Part shown: in pieces, positions 22,955 to 35,381 of the stretch
How positions within the stretch are numbered: position 1 is the first letter of the stretch
Layout of the letters: each line of letters opens with the position of its first letter
Source: Cryphonectria parasitica EP155
Lineage: Eukaryota > Ascomycota > Sordariomycetes > Diaporthales > Cryphonectriaceae
DNA: 64,000 bases
Direction of reading: 5' to 3'
Assembly: GCF_011745365.1 (NCBI RefSeq)
Contig: NW_024468912.1
Location: 1,488,001-1,552,000, forward strand
The notes under the pieces: generated by a model
Told to the model about the DNA's origin: nothing
The model's input: only the letters and a program-made list of their open reading frames with translations
The model's database searches: none
Made by a program: the position numbers and the translations under genes

Positions 22955-25420
22955 AGCGGTGCTTAAGACTTTCCATTGTCTTGACGTTTGTCATGGTTGA
23001 TAAAGATGAGTGGGGATGCACTTTGAATGGAGGGAGAGCGGAGAGCGGAGAAGTGGGGAAAGGACATAGGCTTCGCCCTGTAGGTGTGTGTTTGTTCAAT
23101 GTAGATATATATATACATATTTGTGTGGTTTGAACGTGTTCATTTCTCGTACAATATCTCTATTTCGGGATTGGCTTGACCAGTATGCAAGATCTACTTC
23201 CTCCTTTCATTAACAGACTGCTTCGGAAGGTCTGGGAGAGGCTGGAAGTTCTTTGCTTAGCTACACTATGCTGTGTATTTTCAAGAGACAAATGTCAATA
23301 CATGTTGAAAGTTTTGCACTCCAAGACTGAAAATTTTGCCAGTATGGGTGGCTGACACGATGACGACTGGCGGGCTTACGGTGTGTGTGAAGAAAGGGAG
23401 GGCGAAGAAAAGAAGAGGAAAAGGTTTGGTGCTTAGAAAACCAGTGACTCGTGAAACCACAGGAGATACAAACTACAACGAGAGAGAACCTTGGAAACAA
23501 GCTTCACGGGTAACGCATTGTCGCATCAGTAGAATCAGAGTAGATATTATTTGATCGAGTCGAACAACTATGGTGATCAGATGATTAATAATCAACGGCT
23601 ATAGTTGAATATTTACATTTAACAATGACTCGTAGAGTCTGTCTCCTTGTCCTGCGGTCCCATCTATGCTGACAGCCCCTGAGATTTGTGCTTCTGGGGT
23701 TGAGTTGAGAAGCCCTGTCTGTGAGTGTTGAGATAGCGTCCCACAGACCCACCCATCGCTACGTTTATTGACGAATGATCACGGCTTGTCGACTTGCAGC
23801 GGGGTATCTTCGTCGCCTATACGATGTATGGTATACAATTCTGCTGTGTGCCCTTAATATTTGAGTTTTGACCTAGCAGCCTACTTCAATGAAACTGTAT
23901 CATTGCTAAAAGGTAGTCTTGAAGTATATTGGTATTGATTATTTTCAGGCCGCTCGAGAAGGGCACCTACGGGTCCCAAGACTTGCACTCTACACATTTT
24001 CGCCCCCAAGCTTAGAGCTAGTGTTTGTGGATATATCCTCGGTGACGAAAACGCAGATGAAGTAATCTCAGGGGGGGTGTATATCATGGTACCATAATAC
24101 TAGTACATGCCTATCTTAAGTAGGTAAGTTGTGGCCCCTGGGTGGAGTTTCAGCGACCCCAATCTGTCCATGGCAGTCCGTTCAGAGCGAAGGTTGTCGA
24201 TGATATCCGGGCTTTACCACCATCTCTAGAGGTCACTATGGCTTCACCGCCAGAACGTCTCGGCTCACCCTGCTGCCGACTAAATTCTGAGCCAAGCCTC
24301 GTACTCGCAGAGTTCTCGTCGTCTCCTAGAAACTGTTCAGGCATGGGTGTCAGATCCTTCCTCCGGAGGGCCCGTAACGCATGCTGGGGACTCGATAATA
24401 TAACGCAACGGCCGATCCAGCTTAATGCTATGCTTACGATATCAACATTGTTCCTTTGGGACAGGGCATTATGCATGTTGCTTACGTGTTGACACACACA
24501 CACAAACAGGCCAAGAAAGATAGTGATAGAGAAGCGCGAATTTACATCAATACAGGGGCAATTGCCGCAGTCTCACGTGTCGTGGTGCCATCAAGAAGTA
24601 GCGGTAGATCTCGAAAGTGCCGTGCTTTCTTGCCTTGAGCTGAAAAAAGAGGGATCCAAACCTTCTTATCTTGGGCTGAAGGTGGGGCCAGCTGTCAACG
24701 AGCATAACTCGGACTGGCGAATGAGGTTGACAGTCGTGATGGGTATGTAAGCAAGGTTAAACATAGTAATTTTAGCAGCCTGATGGTATGAAACCTCGTG
24801 ATGGTGGCTCACAAGGATAAACAAGGTCCACTTTGGAGGTGATCGTGGTTCATATGTGACCATTGTAAACTAGTCTCCCTGTCAAAATGCAACCGATCAT
24901 TCCCCGGCGCATGGCGATCTGCACCTCAGCCCTGCTGACACACCTTGTAGAGTCTGCAATCATTCCATATCTGAGAGGGGTTCAACTCCCTGCGGAACCT
25001 TGTCCACACTGAGCTGTGGCATGGTGGAGGAAGAAGTGTGCTGCAACGTTGCTGACTGTTCCATCATTGTGCTTCGGAGCTGAAGAAACCTTGGAGGTTC
25101 AGATAACCATTGTATTATGTGATTGGACAATCTGGGGCACACATGCTGCAGCCTGAGAAAATTTTCTGATGAATGATGGAGAGTTCGACTAACCAATACC
25201 GCACGATTCATGATGTATCAACTCTTGAGGTCGAGTACCTCTTCCATGGTCAAAGAGGCCCTGGGGAGGGCATGGACGGAAGTAGATGTAATGTATAAGA
25301 AGGGTAGGCGTCTCCGTCAAGGTCTCAATGATGGTGTCTGAAGTTCATCCAGTTGTGCAAGTTCATCGTCTATCATCTTCGGCTGCATTATCCTGTCGGT
25401 ATCCTTTTAGGGATCTCACA
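22955..25420. other. Intergenic region, no gene recognised
   Basis: About 2.4 kb between the LPMO and a six-exon membrane gene. TA-rich spots occur at 23100-23120. The frames near 24142-24503 overlap on both strands and show no family motif. Nothing supported beyond untranslated and promoter sequence. Confidence 0.45.
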
Positions 25421-28064
25421 ATGTCTGTATCGCCAATCTCTTCCCTTGGCCCTCACAATGGCCCCGAAACCTCACCTAATAGAATTATGGTGAGCCCCGG
25501 CCCTTCGGCATCAAGTTCATCAACGACCGTCAATATGTCCAGACCACATTCCTCAACCACGGCAGGTCCTGGTATCAATACGAATGTGAACAACAACTCT
25601 TGTCAAGCCCCAACCTCTGCTGCCGACATTGTAGGCCGAGCAAATCTGGCTAGTCCAACTACTCCACAGTCTTTCCTCACTCCCACTCCCACTCGTGTCG
25701 ATACCTCGGGAACGCTACGCGGTCCCCTCTCGCCTCAGCAGACCTTCGGGACTCTGAGCCCATCCTCCACAATCTACCCCTCCGTCAGCACAAGCAGCAC
25801 TCTGAAACAGACTGCTACATCTCAAGTCACTCTCGTCCCCTCCAAGGTTCCTGCCCAGCGTCCCCAAGGTTGGTTCCGAAGGACTACCGCCAATATTCAT
25901 CAGGCTTATCATGAATACTGGATGCAGGCATCCATGGTCGGTCTTGCTGTTCTGGGTCTTCTCACAGCACTGGCACACCATCTATACAATGCGAGCCTCG
26001 ATGGCCGTCGGGTCTCTGGTGATACGCAATGGCCTCCGAGGTTTGGCAGTGCACTATCATTCTTTGTGAAAGCCATTTTGATTGCTTCTGTGGAAATAGC
26101 TTATAAGCAGCAGGCTTGGGTGAGATCTCCCCCCTTTCGACTCTGTCGCTTGCATCTCCTCTCGTTCCACGAAGCTCACGAGCAATATTTCACAGCTGGT
26201 TGTCAAGAAGCGAGACCTGAAGATGTCAACTCTAGACGCAATCTTCTCCGTAAGTGCATTCTCTGTACTGTTAATATTCTTAGCAAAACCTCGAAATCGA
26301 TTCTTTGGTTTGCTCACATAATTCTTTCTTGAAGGTCTACTACGATCCGTTCCAATTCGCCAATTTTGAATTCTTGTTCAAGACTTGGCTCCCTGCTCTA
26401 CTTGCCATTGTGTCTTGGTACGGAGAAACCCAGCCATCTCCATCCTTGAAACGTACTGTTAACAGTTCTGTAACTTGAAGGGCATTGCCACTGTGTGCAA
26501 TCGCATCGCCATCCACGCTGATGTCCACAGCCGGGTACGAGACGACCTTCACCAACTGTACCAATGTTCCTGTAATGAACCTCAGCCGCGAGATTGGCTA
26601 CACCCTCGCTGAGACCGAAGACGATCTGTCTGGCCTCGCAAACTGGAACATCATGTCCAACGGCGAATACGTCTATGCCCAACCGTCTTCGGAGATGACG
26701 CGCCTCTTTGAGCTCTCTACATTGTCCACCACAGGGCCACTGCAGCCCAGCAGTCCTTGCCCTGCCGGCACAAATTGCACATATGTTTGCTCATTTTTCG
26801 CTCCCGCCTACGGGTGTGAGGAGAGAGACGAGTTTGGTGGACCGGGCCAGCAGGTCAACAGATCCGACATGGCGCCTAATGGCCCTCTGCTCTACGCCAG
26901 CTATTCATCCCTCCCCATGGGTACCGAAGACGAGAATGGAGCCCCACTCATCTGGACCAACATGAGCCAGGCTGATCCAAATGACCCAGAGATAGGCGTC
27001 TTCACGGGTCTGCCCTCTTTGTGGCTGGGCTGGGTCACGCAATCTGCAAACGCCACCGACGGGCTATGGACCAACCTGACAACGCACATCTCGGAATGCC
27101 GTATGTCTCTCTTCCTGCAATTCCTCCTCCAAAAAAGCCTCACACGCTTGAGGGAGCTATAGATCCTCCCTTTGAAGTGTCATAATGCAATGGAGAAAGT
27201 TGGACATGGTTAACCAAGCGTCACAGAAATGTACAACGCGACTTATACGTTCAACGTCAGCTGGATTAATGGCGAGATGAATATCGACAACAGTGACACA
27301 CAGCTTCACAATCTGTTGCTCCCCAACGGCAGTTCAAAAAGTCCGAATGCTACTGACTACCTGGAGTTTGGGTAAGCCCAATCGAGTGCAAAAGTCCCAT
27401 CATCTTCCACATGCATGTACTGACACACAGAAAAAGGTCCTATCATGCGACAGGCTGGCTGCTGCGCAACCTCCTCAGCGGGAACGTCACCCTGGCCAAC
27501 CAGAGTGACCCTTCAACAGAATACGCCATCACCTGGACAGACACAACGCAGACAACGCTCCTCAACCCAGCATCCCAGCTGCCCGCCGGCGGAGACGACC
27601 TGGCAGCATCCGTAGGCGACCTGTACCGCAACGTTTTCTTCTCCATGATGTCCGACAGCGGCCTTCATGACAGGCAGCTCAGTACGGTCCAGTGCGCGAT
27701 CACGACATCCGTACAGGTGTGGAAGTACGAACCCTTCTGGCTCATCATGCCCTACGCCGTCGCCGTGGGCGTGACGTTCCTGACCTTGCTCGTTGGCATG
27801 CACGGCTTCATCATGAACGGCTATGCCGCCGACGCCAACTTTAGCACCTTTGTCACGACCTCGCGCAGCAAGGACCTGGACACGCTATCCAAGGGGTCGT
27901 GTCTCGGCCATTGGCCCAAGGAGAAGCACCTGATGGAGTCGAAGCTGAAGTTTGGCGAGGTAGAGACGGACGGGTCGAGTCCCCATGTTGCGTTCGCGTT
28001 CCCGGAGACCGTCAAGGGGTTCGATAAGAGGAAACAGTACGTGCAGAAGGCAGAAAAGCATTGA
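25421..28064 (+). CDS. Large fungal membrane protein (family often mislabelled formylmethionine deformylase-like)
   Basis: Six exons: 25421-26119, 26196-26249, 26335-26417, 26481-27100, 27227-27371 and 27431-28064, 744 codons, every junction in frame. The N-terminal 160 residues are a Ser/Thr/Pro-rich disordered tail. Helices follow (ASMVGLAVLGLLTALAHHL; then QWPPRFGSALSFFVKAILIASVEIAYKQQAW; then FKTWLPALLAIVSWALPLCAIASPSTL). A large extracellular loop carries many N-glycosylation sites and paired cysteines (residues about 295-600). A last helix (WLIMPYAVAVGVTFLTLLVG) precedes a cytosolic tail. The QWP...AYKQ and DAIFS-VYYDP blocks are the family hallmarks from memory. Function is unknown and the deformylase name is not supported. 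An upstream ATG at 25328 would add 31 residues. Confidence 0.82.
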
Positions 28065-28321
28065 GCTCACTAGTCACTTTAAATTGGGGTGTGCTCAAGA
28101 GCAACCAATTGAAGGAATCACGAATAGGACTGCGCCAGATTTGCTGCAGGCGGAAGACTTGGCTGGAAGAGCAGTATATAAATATAGACGTATGCATATA
28201 ATCCTATAGATGTGTAAGTTGCACCAAAATGGTAAATGATTGCATACATAATCGATAGTGAGGATTTGGAATCCTCGACGGTGTGCTCAGTACTGGAATA
28301 CTGTTAAACTAACAAAAAGGG
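28065..28321. other. Short convergent intergenic spacer
   Basis: Spacer between converging genes; only 3' untranslated sequence is expected. Confidence 0.5.
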
Positions 28322-29461
28322 TCAGACTGTGACCCAAGTCGAAATCAGTCTTCTACGATCATAGGGCTCTTCGCAACGGAAACACTTGCAGCCCTTTTCT
28401 TGAGCCTCTTTGATCTCCTCAACAATCCATTCCCACCTTGGCCACTCCCCAAAAGCAGCCAGCTCATCAGTCCACGGCGGTTCAGCCTTATGCTTGCAGG
28501 GCCTGTACCCACCATCCGTGTGTAGCATCCAGAACGAGTAGCCGCTCATCGGCGCGATCACCTCCTTGAACATGGCATGGAGCTCCGCCCAACCCACTTC
28601 CGGCTTCTCTGCAAAAACGTGTCTCCATATAACCCAATCCTCCTTCACATCCTCCTCAGGTGGGACTTTTCTGGGGTCGCGGCGAAATCCCAGAGCCTGC
28701 CCGTCACGCTGAACATGTCGCCCAAGCTCCATCATGTGCCTCAACCAGGCTTCGTAGCGCTGTATCCGCATGAGCCTAGTGCTGAGCCGCTCCCTGAACA
28801 CTCGCCAACCGGGGTTCGCGACGTCGAAGCAGCGCAGGCATACCCCCGAGCGCACGAGCCGTGTGAGATATCTCCGGTCCGGCCACGTGACGCTGTAGGT
28901 GTTGCAGCGCGTACAGTACATACGCCACCGGCCTGTCAGATCCGTGTGCCATTCTTGCGCCTCATTCCTGTTCCTGGCGGTCTGGATGGTGCATTCTATG
29001 CATTTGCGATCCAGGTCTAGCGCACCGATTTGCATGGGATGCCATAGGCTGCAGCCGTCCCAAGGCAGCATGGACATGATTCCCTCAGCTTGCGGGGCAT
29101 CTGATAAGTTCTGAGGACCTTGAAGAGATAGGCAGGTGTAGCAGGGAGCATGGTTGGCATATAGGCTATAACAAGGGTAAGGTTTTGGCCGAGGTGAAGA
29201 TATTCCTTTTGGGGGGTTGCGCATTCCATACGGCGGGCTCGCCCAGTATGTCTCCAGATCGACCAGCGCTTGCCGCAGGATGGCGTTGTTGTGAGTGGTG
29301 TGGTAGAGCTGTCTGCAGGTCTTTTCGAGATGAATTAATTCAAAGTAGGTGCAGTGAGTTGCGATCAGGTCCAGAAGCTCTTGCGGTAAGTCCAGGAGAA
29401 GAATCATTTTGACGGTCTGCGACGGTGCGTCCGTCTGTTGATATTCGAATTCGGGCAACAA
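28322..29461 (-). CDS. F-box protein with cysteine-rich zinc-ribbon-like middle
   Basis: A single exon of 379 codons. An F-box-like motif sits near the N-terminus (LLDLPQELLDLIATHC, then LIHLEKTCRQLY), the part that would dock onto Skp1 in an SCF ubiquitin ligase. The middle region carries spaced CxxC pairs (CYTC, CIEC, CTRC, CLRC) and the C-terminus another (CKCFRCEE), suggesting metal-binding ribbons. Fungi have many such F-box proteins of unknown target. The Met at 29407 lies just before the F-box and is an alternative start. No transmembrane segment. Confidence 0.72.
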   Translation of the reverse strand: MLPEFEYQQTDAPSQTVKMILLLDLPQELLDLIATHCTYFELIHLEKTCRQLYHTTHNNAILRQALVDLETYWASPPYGMRNPPKGISSPRPKPYPCYSLYANHAPCYTCLSLQGPQNLSDAPQAEGIMSMLPWDGCSLWHPMQIGALDLDRKCIECTIQTARNRNEAQEWHTDLTGRWRMYCTRCNTYSVTWPDRRYLTRLVRSGVCLRCFDVANPGWRVFRERLSTRLMRIQRYEAWLRHMMELGRHVQRDGQALGFRRDPRKVPPEEDVKEDWVIWRHVFAEKPEVGWAELHAMFKEVIAPMSGYSFWMLHTDGGYRPCKHKAEPPWTDELAAFGEWPRWEWIVEEIKEAQEKGCKCFRCEEPYDRRRLISTWVTV

Positions 29462-30304
29462 AGGTGACCTTAATTACCAAACGTCAAGTTCTTCATGATC
29501 TCTTCTGGGACATATGACATGAAGTGAAAATGATCCCATAGAGTCACCTTGCTTCGCCCTTTCAGTAAAAGAAGCGGAGAGTCACATAACTCGAAGGATT
29601 GCCGGAGGCAGGCTGGAATGATATACTTAATATGTGCGAGGGCCAGTGAGTCACCGGCATCCACTACGCCAGGCAGCCTCTGTCTAGATGGCTTCACCTA
29701 CTTAGGTAGCTAGCTATTTTTACCTCCAATTTTTCTCTCTTTCGTTTCTCTGCAGCGCATCAATCCACTTATTTCCATATATGACGCTGTACTCGGTTTA
29801 TAGCGGTTCTTAGATACCGGCATTGTATTGCCGGCCTAGCAATATTTGGATATCGTTCCCACAGAGACTATCTATAGTTACTCAGTCAATAAACTCCATG
29901 ATCAATATGCAAGTGATTGCTCGTTGGCACCAGGACCATTTCATCAGTGAAAGATCTCTCACTGCTCGACAATATTTATGACTTGATGAGGTTCACATGC
30001 AAAGCAGTGCAAATAATTGCCGTCTGAAGTTCTCTCACGAACACGATTAGCATGCTACCGTACAGCTAAATATAGCATCTGGTCAAGAGGGCCCCTCCCT
30101 AAGGTAGCATCGCTTGATGCTTTCGCAGCCATTGGCAGCTTGGACGTCAGCACTAATAACCACCAAGTCTGCAGTTCGTATCCGGTCTTCCCGACTCCTC
30201 TCTTTAAGTCACTCCACTTTCCTCCTTGCTCCGGATTCAACATCCAGCGCTTGCTAGATTGCATCCACCGCCCCACAACTGATAGGAGGATTGATATTTT
30301 GATC
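29462..30304. other. Intergenic region between divergent genes
   Basis: About 0.84 kb. The frame from 30017 runs into the methyltransferase, but its first 96 codons have no family features. No separate gene seen. Confidence 0.5.
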
Positions 30305-31114
30305 ATGACAGCTCCAAAGACCGCAGAGAAGTATAATTCCCAAGCCTCCGCCTACGAGGCGTACATATTCCATACACCGGTCGGCCGGCTCGAGACCGAG
30401 CTCTACCTAACAGCACTGGGCGACGCGACCGGCCTCACGGTGCTCGACCTGGGCGGAGGCACCGGTCTGCGAGCCCGCCAGGCCGTTGAGCGCGGCGCCG
30501 CCCGGGTTGATGTGGTCGACATATCATCCGGGATGATGCGGATTGGCAAGGACCATGCCGAGCGGTCTGGCCTGGGCGACCGCATCCGCTGGTTCGAGGC
30601 AGATGTCTCCCAGCCGCTGGGGGCGTCGCAGGAGGACCTCAAGCAGTGGGAGGGCCGCTACGACATCGTGCTGGCGAACTGGGTCTTTGACCACGCCTCC
30701 AGCCGCGAGATGCTCGAGGGGATGTGGCAGAACGTGGCAGCCTTTTTGCGACCTGGCGGGAGGTTCTTGACTGTGTACCTGTACAACGCGCGCATTGGTA
30801 ACGAAGCTACTGGTGATCAGTACGGTATCTTGCTCAAGAACTTCGAGCAGATCCCGGGTGGGTTGAAGTACTGGTGTGTCCTGGGCGGCAACGATCCGCC
30901 TATGGAGTTTGAGGCAACGTCCATGGAAGTCATGTATTCTGGATCTACGGAACTGTTCGACAAGTTTGAGCTGGAGGGGGTGAGAGCTCTGAAATTGGAG
31001 GATACGAAGACTGTACAAAGTGATCCGCAGTTCTGGGAACCTGTCGTCCAGCGTCCCTTCTTGAAATATGTTACAGCTCAGAAGAAGGCGGCGCCAGGAG
31101 GCTCCGGTCATTAA
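30305..31114 (+). CDS. Class I SAM-dependent methyltransferase
   Basis: A single exon of 269 codons. Motif I is TVLDLGGGTGLRAR, post-I acidic end VDVVDIS, motif II region YDIVLANWVFDH, and motif III FLRPGGRFLTVYL, all as in the Methyltransf_25/11 families. The N-terminal KYNSQASAYEAYIF is typical of small-molecule methyltransferases. The protein is soluble with no targeting signal. Substrate cannot be inferred, and neighbouring genes do not form an obvious biosynthetic cluster. The frame is open upstream to 30017; I chose the ATG at 30305 because family similarity starts there. Confidence 0.82.
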   Translation: MTAPKTAEKYNSQASAYEAYIFHTPVGRLETELYLTALGDATGLTVLDLGGGTGLRARQAVERGAARVDVVDISSGMMRIGKDHAERSGLGDRIRWFEADVSQPLGASQEDLKQWEGRYDIVLANWVFDHASSREMLEGMWQNVAAFLRPGGRFLTVYLYNARIGNEATGDQYGILLKNFEQIPGGLKYWCVLGGNDPPMEFEATSMEVMYSGSTELFDKFELEGVRALKLEDTKTVQSDPQFWEPVVQRPFLKYVTAQKKAAPGGSGH

Positions 31115-32860
31115 CCGAGTCGGACAAGTTTTAATTTCATTGCTATTTTATCTCTTGTCATCGAAATTCTCCATGTACCTAGGGCTTGTCAAATTAGGGC
31201 ATCCCCTCTCGAATCTTCGTATGCTACCTCCAAGATTGTTTTCGACTCTTTCTTTCCACCTATCTTTCTTTCTCCCCTCTCCCCACCCCCCCAAAAAGGA
31301 ATTGGAGTGGGGATTCTGTGCGGTGCATCTGCCAGCTCGCTTCAGTCAAGGCAAGTAGATGCGACCGAAGACGAAGAAAAATGCAATATGTAAAGAGAAT
31401 AGGTAAATGCAAACCATATAAGCACGATCGCACTGTCCCACAAATGAATATCTAATTTGTTGTTGGGGGGGGGGGGTTAGAGTTTGTCAGCTGAGATGCA
31501 CCTGTCAGCAACGAGTTGAACACTCCCATTATAGAGGCGATGACCCGCTGAGGGGCCTGTATAAGCCGCCGCATGGAGGATTACTGAGCGTCGTTCTGAC
31601 ACGGGATGGAAGTGACACATTACCAGGAACAGAGATAGATATATGATGCAAATCTGGAGGAAAGTCGTAGATATACATGGATAATGAAGCACTGAGGCTC
31701 CAGATCCTATTATGAGGTGGTTTGGATGCGTGATTGTCCAATAATAGCACGTTTCAAATCATTCATTTTCCGAGGTCCTGTTTGAAACGACAATTAATAG
31801 CAGTCTCCCAATGTGTTTAGAAGGCCGAAAAGAGGGTTCGCGTTACTAAATAAGCTTATCTGACAGTGCCCAATATGGCAAATCCCTTGCCTATTTCACG
31901 GTCAATCCCTGCTCAGTCAATCATCATGGTGGCTCAAAAACGTGGAGCTGCGAATGAAAACAGTGGCGAGTTGGCACGTTGGCCAGCTCACACGTGCTAC
32001 AGGCCAACCCAAATTGTGGACTATTGGTATCATTGAGGCTAGTCGAATGCTCGGGGTAATGCATATCGAAAAGAAGCAAGGATGTAATCCAGCTGTGTAG
32101 CGTCATGTCAGATTTGTGAGGTACACTGGCAGAACTACTGTGTCGGCTGCATATGTCAGTGTGGTGGGCTCGGGCAGCCTGGCGGAGTTATTACACAAAG
32201 GTCAACTGGTGTGTAACTCTTTTGCCCTCCGTGATCAACATCAAAGTCTTGTGTCTCTGTGGGATGATCAACACCTTCATTCTGAAGCGTGGCGCTTTTT
32301 TCCCTCTACTTTTCTCAGTTTCTTTCGAGACTCGAGGCGGTTGGGTGAGACAGTATTCGCGCAGGGTCTCAGTCCCATTTTACTATCCGTGTATCCCTTG
32401 TCGAGACCATCAATCTTACCTGCAGCGGCCAAGAGCCGGATTCCAGCAACGCCACAACGGCAGCAATCCTAAAAAGTCTCCACTGTTTATACATGTCTAG
32501 GTCTTTCAAATGGTTCTACATAGTGCAGGATGTACTCTACTAAATCTGTCTGCTTGCTGGCTGGATCCTTTCAGCAGCCGCACTGACAAGGGGGTTCCAG
32601 ATCAGGGCTGCAGCAATGGTTAACTTTATTCGTCCCTCCTCTCCCTTCTTTTGACATCTCTTGTGTTTCCTCTCTCTTTCTGTGTCTCTCACGAATATTG
32701 CCTCGTTCTCATGCCTTTTTGTTTCCTTCCTGTCATTTCAATCAAGGAGGAAATGTAAATCCGACCTATCCTTCGGAACCAACCCTCAACCTCGACCAGT
32801 TGGTCGGTTCCGCTCACTTGCCTTCCTCTCTCACATTTTCTCTCAATCGTTGCTGTCAGG
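31115..32860. other. Intergenic region, no gene recognised
   Basis: About 1.75 kb. A G run lies at 31465-31476 and pyrimidine-rich DNA precedes the glycosyltransferase start. Short frames show no family motif. Confidence 0.45.
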
Positions 32861-34608
32861 ATGACATCGCACAGGTCCTTTACGATCGTACTCTTCGCCT
32901 TCATATCAGCTGTCGTCCTACTAATAACGGCGAAGCGCTTGGATCGAGCTACTTGGGATGCCGAAAATTTCAATACAGACCACCTCAACGAATTCATCCG
33001 GCCTGCTACAGATGGAACGTCGGACACTGGAAATGCCTTCAACGCAAGCGCAACGCCAGTTTTCACCACCACTGCCACGGTGACCGTGACGGCGCTGGAC
33101 ACCGAAAAGTCTACTGGCAACGCCATTCCAGGCAACAAGAACAAAGATGGCTCCAAATCATCACTGTCTCCGGCTCGTGACCCGGCCTGTGATGGCTTCC
33201 CAGACACCTCGGGCATCCTGCTCGTTATGAAGACGGGCGCCACAGAGTCGTATGACAAGCTGCCCGTGCAGATCATGACGGCTCTGAAGTGCCTGCCCGA
33301 CTTCCTGCTATTCTCGGACCTGGACCAGCGCATAGGCGGGCATCACGTCCGTGACAGCCTCGACAGCGTCTTGAGCGAGGCCAAGGAAGACAACGACGAC
33401 TTTGACCTGTACCGCTTGCAGCAAGAGTGTGCCGTCGACCAGGACAACTGTGTCAAGGTCCTGGAGGCAGCCGACTCGGCCGGGTGGAATCTCGACAAGT
33501 ACAAGAACATCCACATGGCAGAGAAGAGCTACAGGCTCCGGCCCGACTACGACTGGTACGTGTTCGTCGATGCGGACACATATGTCTCGTGGCCCAACAT
33601 GGTGTATGCCCTCAGGAGGTTGGACCCGGCCAAGGAGCGGTACTTTGGCGTCCCTACCGTGATTGGTGACAAGCTCTTTGCACATGGTGGCAGCGGCTAT
33701 GTCGTGTCGAGGGGCGCCATGAGGGAGTTTGCGGGCAAGAATCCGGGCATCGCCAACAAGTACGATGTGGAAATTAAAGATAACTGTTGCGGAGACTTCA
33801 TGTTTGCCCAGGCGCTGAATGCGACCATTGGGATTTTAGTGGAGGGCTTTGTGAGTACAACAACTTTGCTGTCGTTCATCTGGCCAGACAAGCTTGTCTC
33901 TATCTCTCTCTATATCCTAAGATGAGAAGAGACTCGGGGGCGCTGGTAGGAATTGTTGGACAAGATACTAACATTGAATTTCTTCCTCATTAAAAGTGGC
34001 CACTTTCCAACGGCGAGAAACCCTTCACTACACCATTCGGGCACAACACCTGGTGCCATGCCGTCGGCATGATGCACCACATGAACAGCGAAGAGATTTC
34101 TTCCTTTTGGGACTTTGAGCGCAAGCGATACCGCACGAACCACAAACCCCTCGTCTTCAGCGAAGTGTACGACGAGTTCATCTCGTCCAAGCTCCGGGAC
34201 GTCCGCGAGGACTGGGACAACGCCTCGGACGGATGGTTCTACATCGACACCGAATCCAAAGACCACGCCTGGGAGGACTGGCGGATCAGGAAGGCCAAGA
34301 AGGAGGACGAGAAGACTGAATTGGGGAAGGCAGCGCATGCCAGCTGGGAGGGCTGCAGGGCAGCGTGTCTGGAGCACGACGACTGCTTTCAGTTCATGTG
34401 GCATAACGAGTGCTGCGCCATGCACGCCGACTTCAAGCTGGGCAAGCCCGTGAAGAAGGAGGATAAGGAGAAGCAACGCTACATAAGCGGCTGGGACGTG
34501 GACAAGGTGAAGAGCTGGATCGCAGAAAAGGGTGACTGCGGGGACAGGGTCGAATGGCCAGACGTGGTGAAGCCATTTCTAGAACCGTCGGAAGGGTCAT
34601 CATCATGA
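32861..34608 (+). CDS. Type II membrane glycosyltransferase (Fringe/GT31-like) with apple-like tail
   Basis: Two exons, 32861-33850 and 33997-34608, 533 codons; the 146-nt intron has a TACTAAC branch and an AAAAG acceptor. Residues about 8-24 form a signal anchor, followed by a Thr-rich stalk. The catalytic part shows GILLVMKTGATESYDKLPVQ, a DxD-type metal motif in WYVFVDADTYVSWPN, GGSGYVVSRGAM and the acidic DNCCGDFMFAQAL block, all typical of Fringe-like beta-3-glycosyltransferases in the Golgi. The C-terminus has a six-cysteine PAN/apple-like segment (SWEGCRAACLEHDDCFQF, then NECCAMH). Fungal proteins with this pairing exist but their acceptor is unknown. Confidence 0.85.
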
Positions 34609-35269
34609 TCATTGTGATCTTCGATTTATTGGCACTTTGGAGGTGGTCCACTGCACAATGAATTCTTGGACGGGGATGAGGCTCTATTTGGATCTTGTTT
34701 TTCTTTGGCCGAACTTGTCCAGGGATGCAGGCCTGGATAATGATTTTTGAGCGTAGTGACTTTGGTACGGCGTTTTTAAGGGCATAAAAAGGTCACACAG
34801 ACGGCATAGGAAACACCCTGGGAGAATGCCTGGACTGGCCTATTTCTGTCTTGATCATATATATCACTAGCATGCTTCGACAGATTATCGTATTTAATGC
34901 GACCCTCCTTTAGACACAAAACGAATGGTTAAGGCTCTAGGTATCTATCCAGGAAACTTTCCTTCACCTAACCCTAATGCGAGCATCAGCAGTCGACAGT
35001 CCATCAAACTTTTGGTGCTGGTGATTTGGTGTATGGGTAGAGCTGAGGTGGATTCAACGCAAGTCAAAGAGGATTCCGACAAGGCCTACGCATCACAATA
35101 AAGATTCCCTGGAACGATACACACAGAGTATCTGAACCAGACTACTATTGCCAGTGGACTTGTAATAGTATAGCAAAACGCAAGAGGAATGGCCATCATG
35201 TCAAAATTATTCGTCACCGGAACAAAAATAACAAATTCGAGACAGTTCTCAAGGAGAGGAAAAGAATTG
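34609..35269. other. Intergenic region upstream of tRNA-Met
   Basis: About 0.66 kb; no gene seen. The tRNA is transcribed away from the right, so this side should hold its Pol III terminator region. Only short T runs are visible. Confidence 0.45.
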
Positions 35270-35381
35270 TGTCCGAGGTGAGACTCGAACTCACGACCTT
35301 TGGATTGGTATTCCCGGGGTTTGATCCACCGAGTCATACTGAATATGAGACCAACGCTCTAACCAACTGAGCCACTCAGAC
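35270..35381 (-). tRNA. tRNA-Met(CAT), elongator type, with 38-nt intron
   Basis: On the minus strand a full cloverleaf can be drawn: acceptor stem GTCTGAG with CTCGGAC, D arm GCTC...GAGC, anticodon loop CTCATAA, variable AGGTC, T arm GTGAG-TTCGAGT-CTCAC, discriminator A. The intron lies at 35306-35343, one base after the anticodon, the standard site. A and B box promoters are intact. The 31/39 T-T mismatch in the anticodon stem resembles known elongator Met tRNAs, which argues against an initiator. Confidence 0.9.

Noticed and set aside
24142..24503. Overlapping 116-117-codon frames on both strands
   Set aside because: Mutually antisense and without domain features; neither can be preferred.
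30017..30304. N-terminal extension of the methyltransferase
   Set aside because: The frame is open, but similarity and a good start context begin at 30305.
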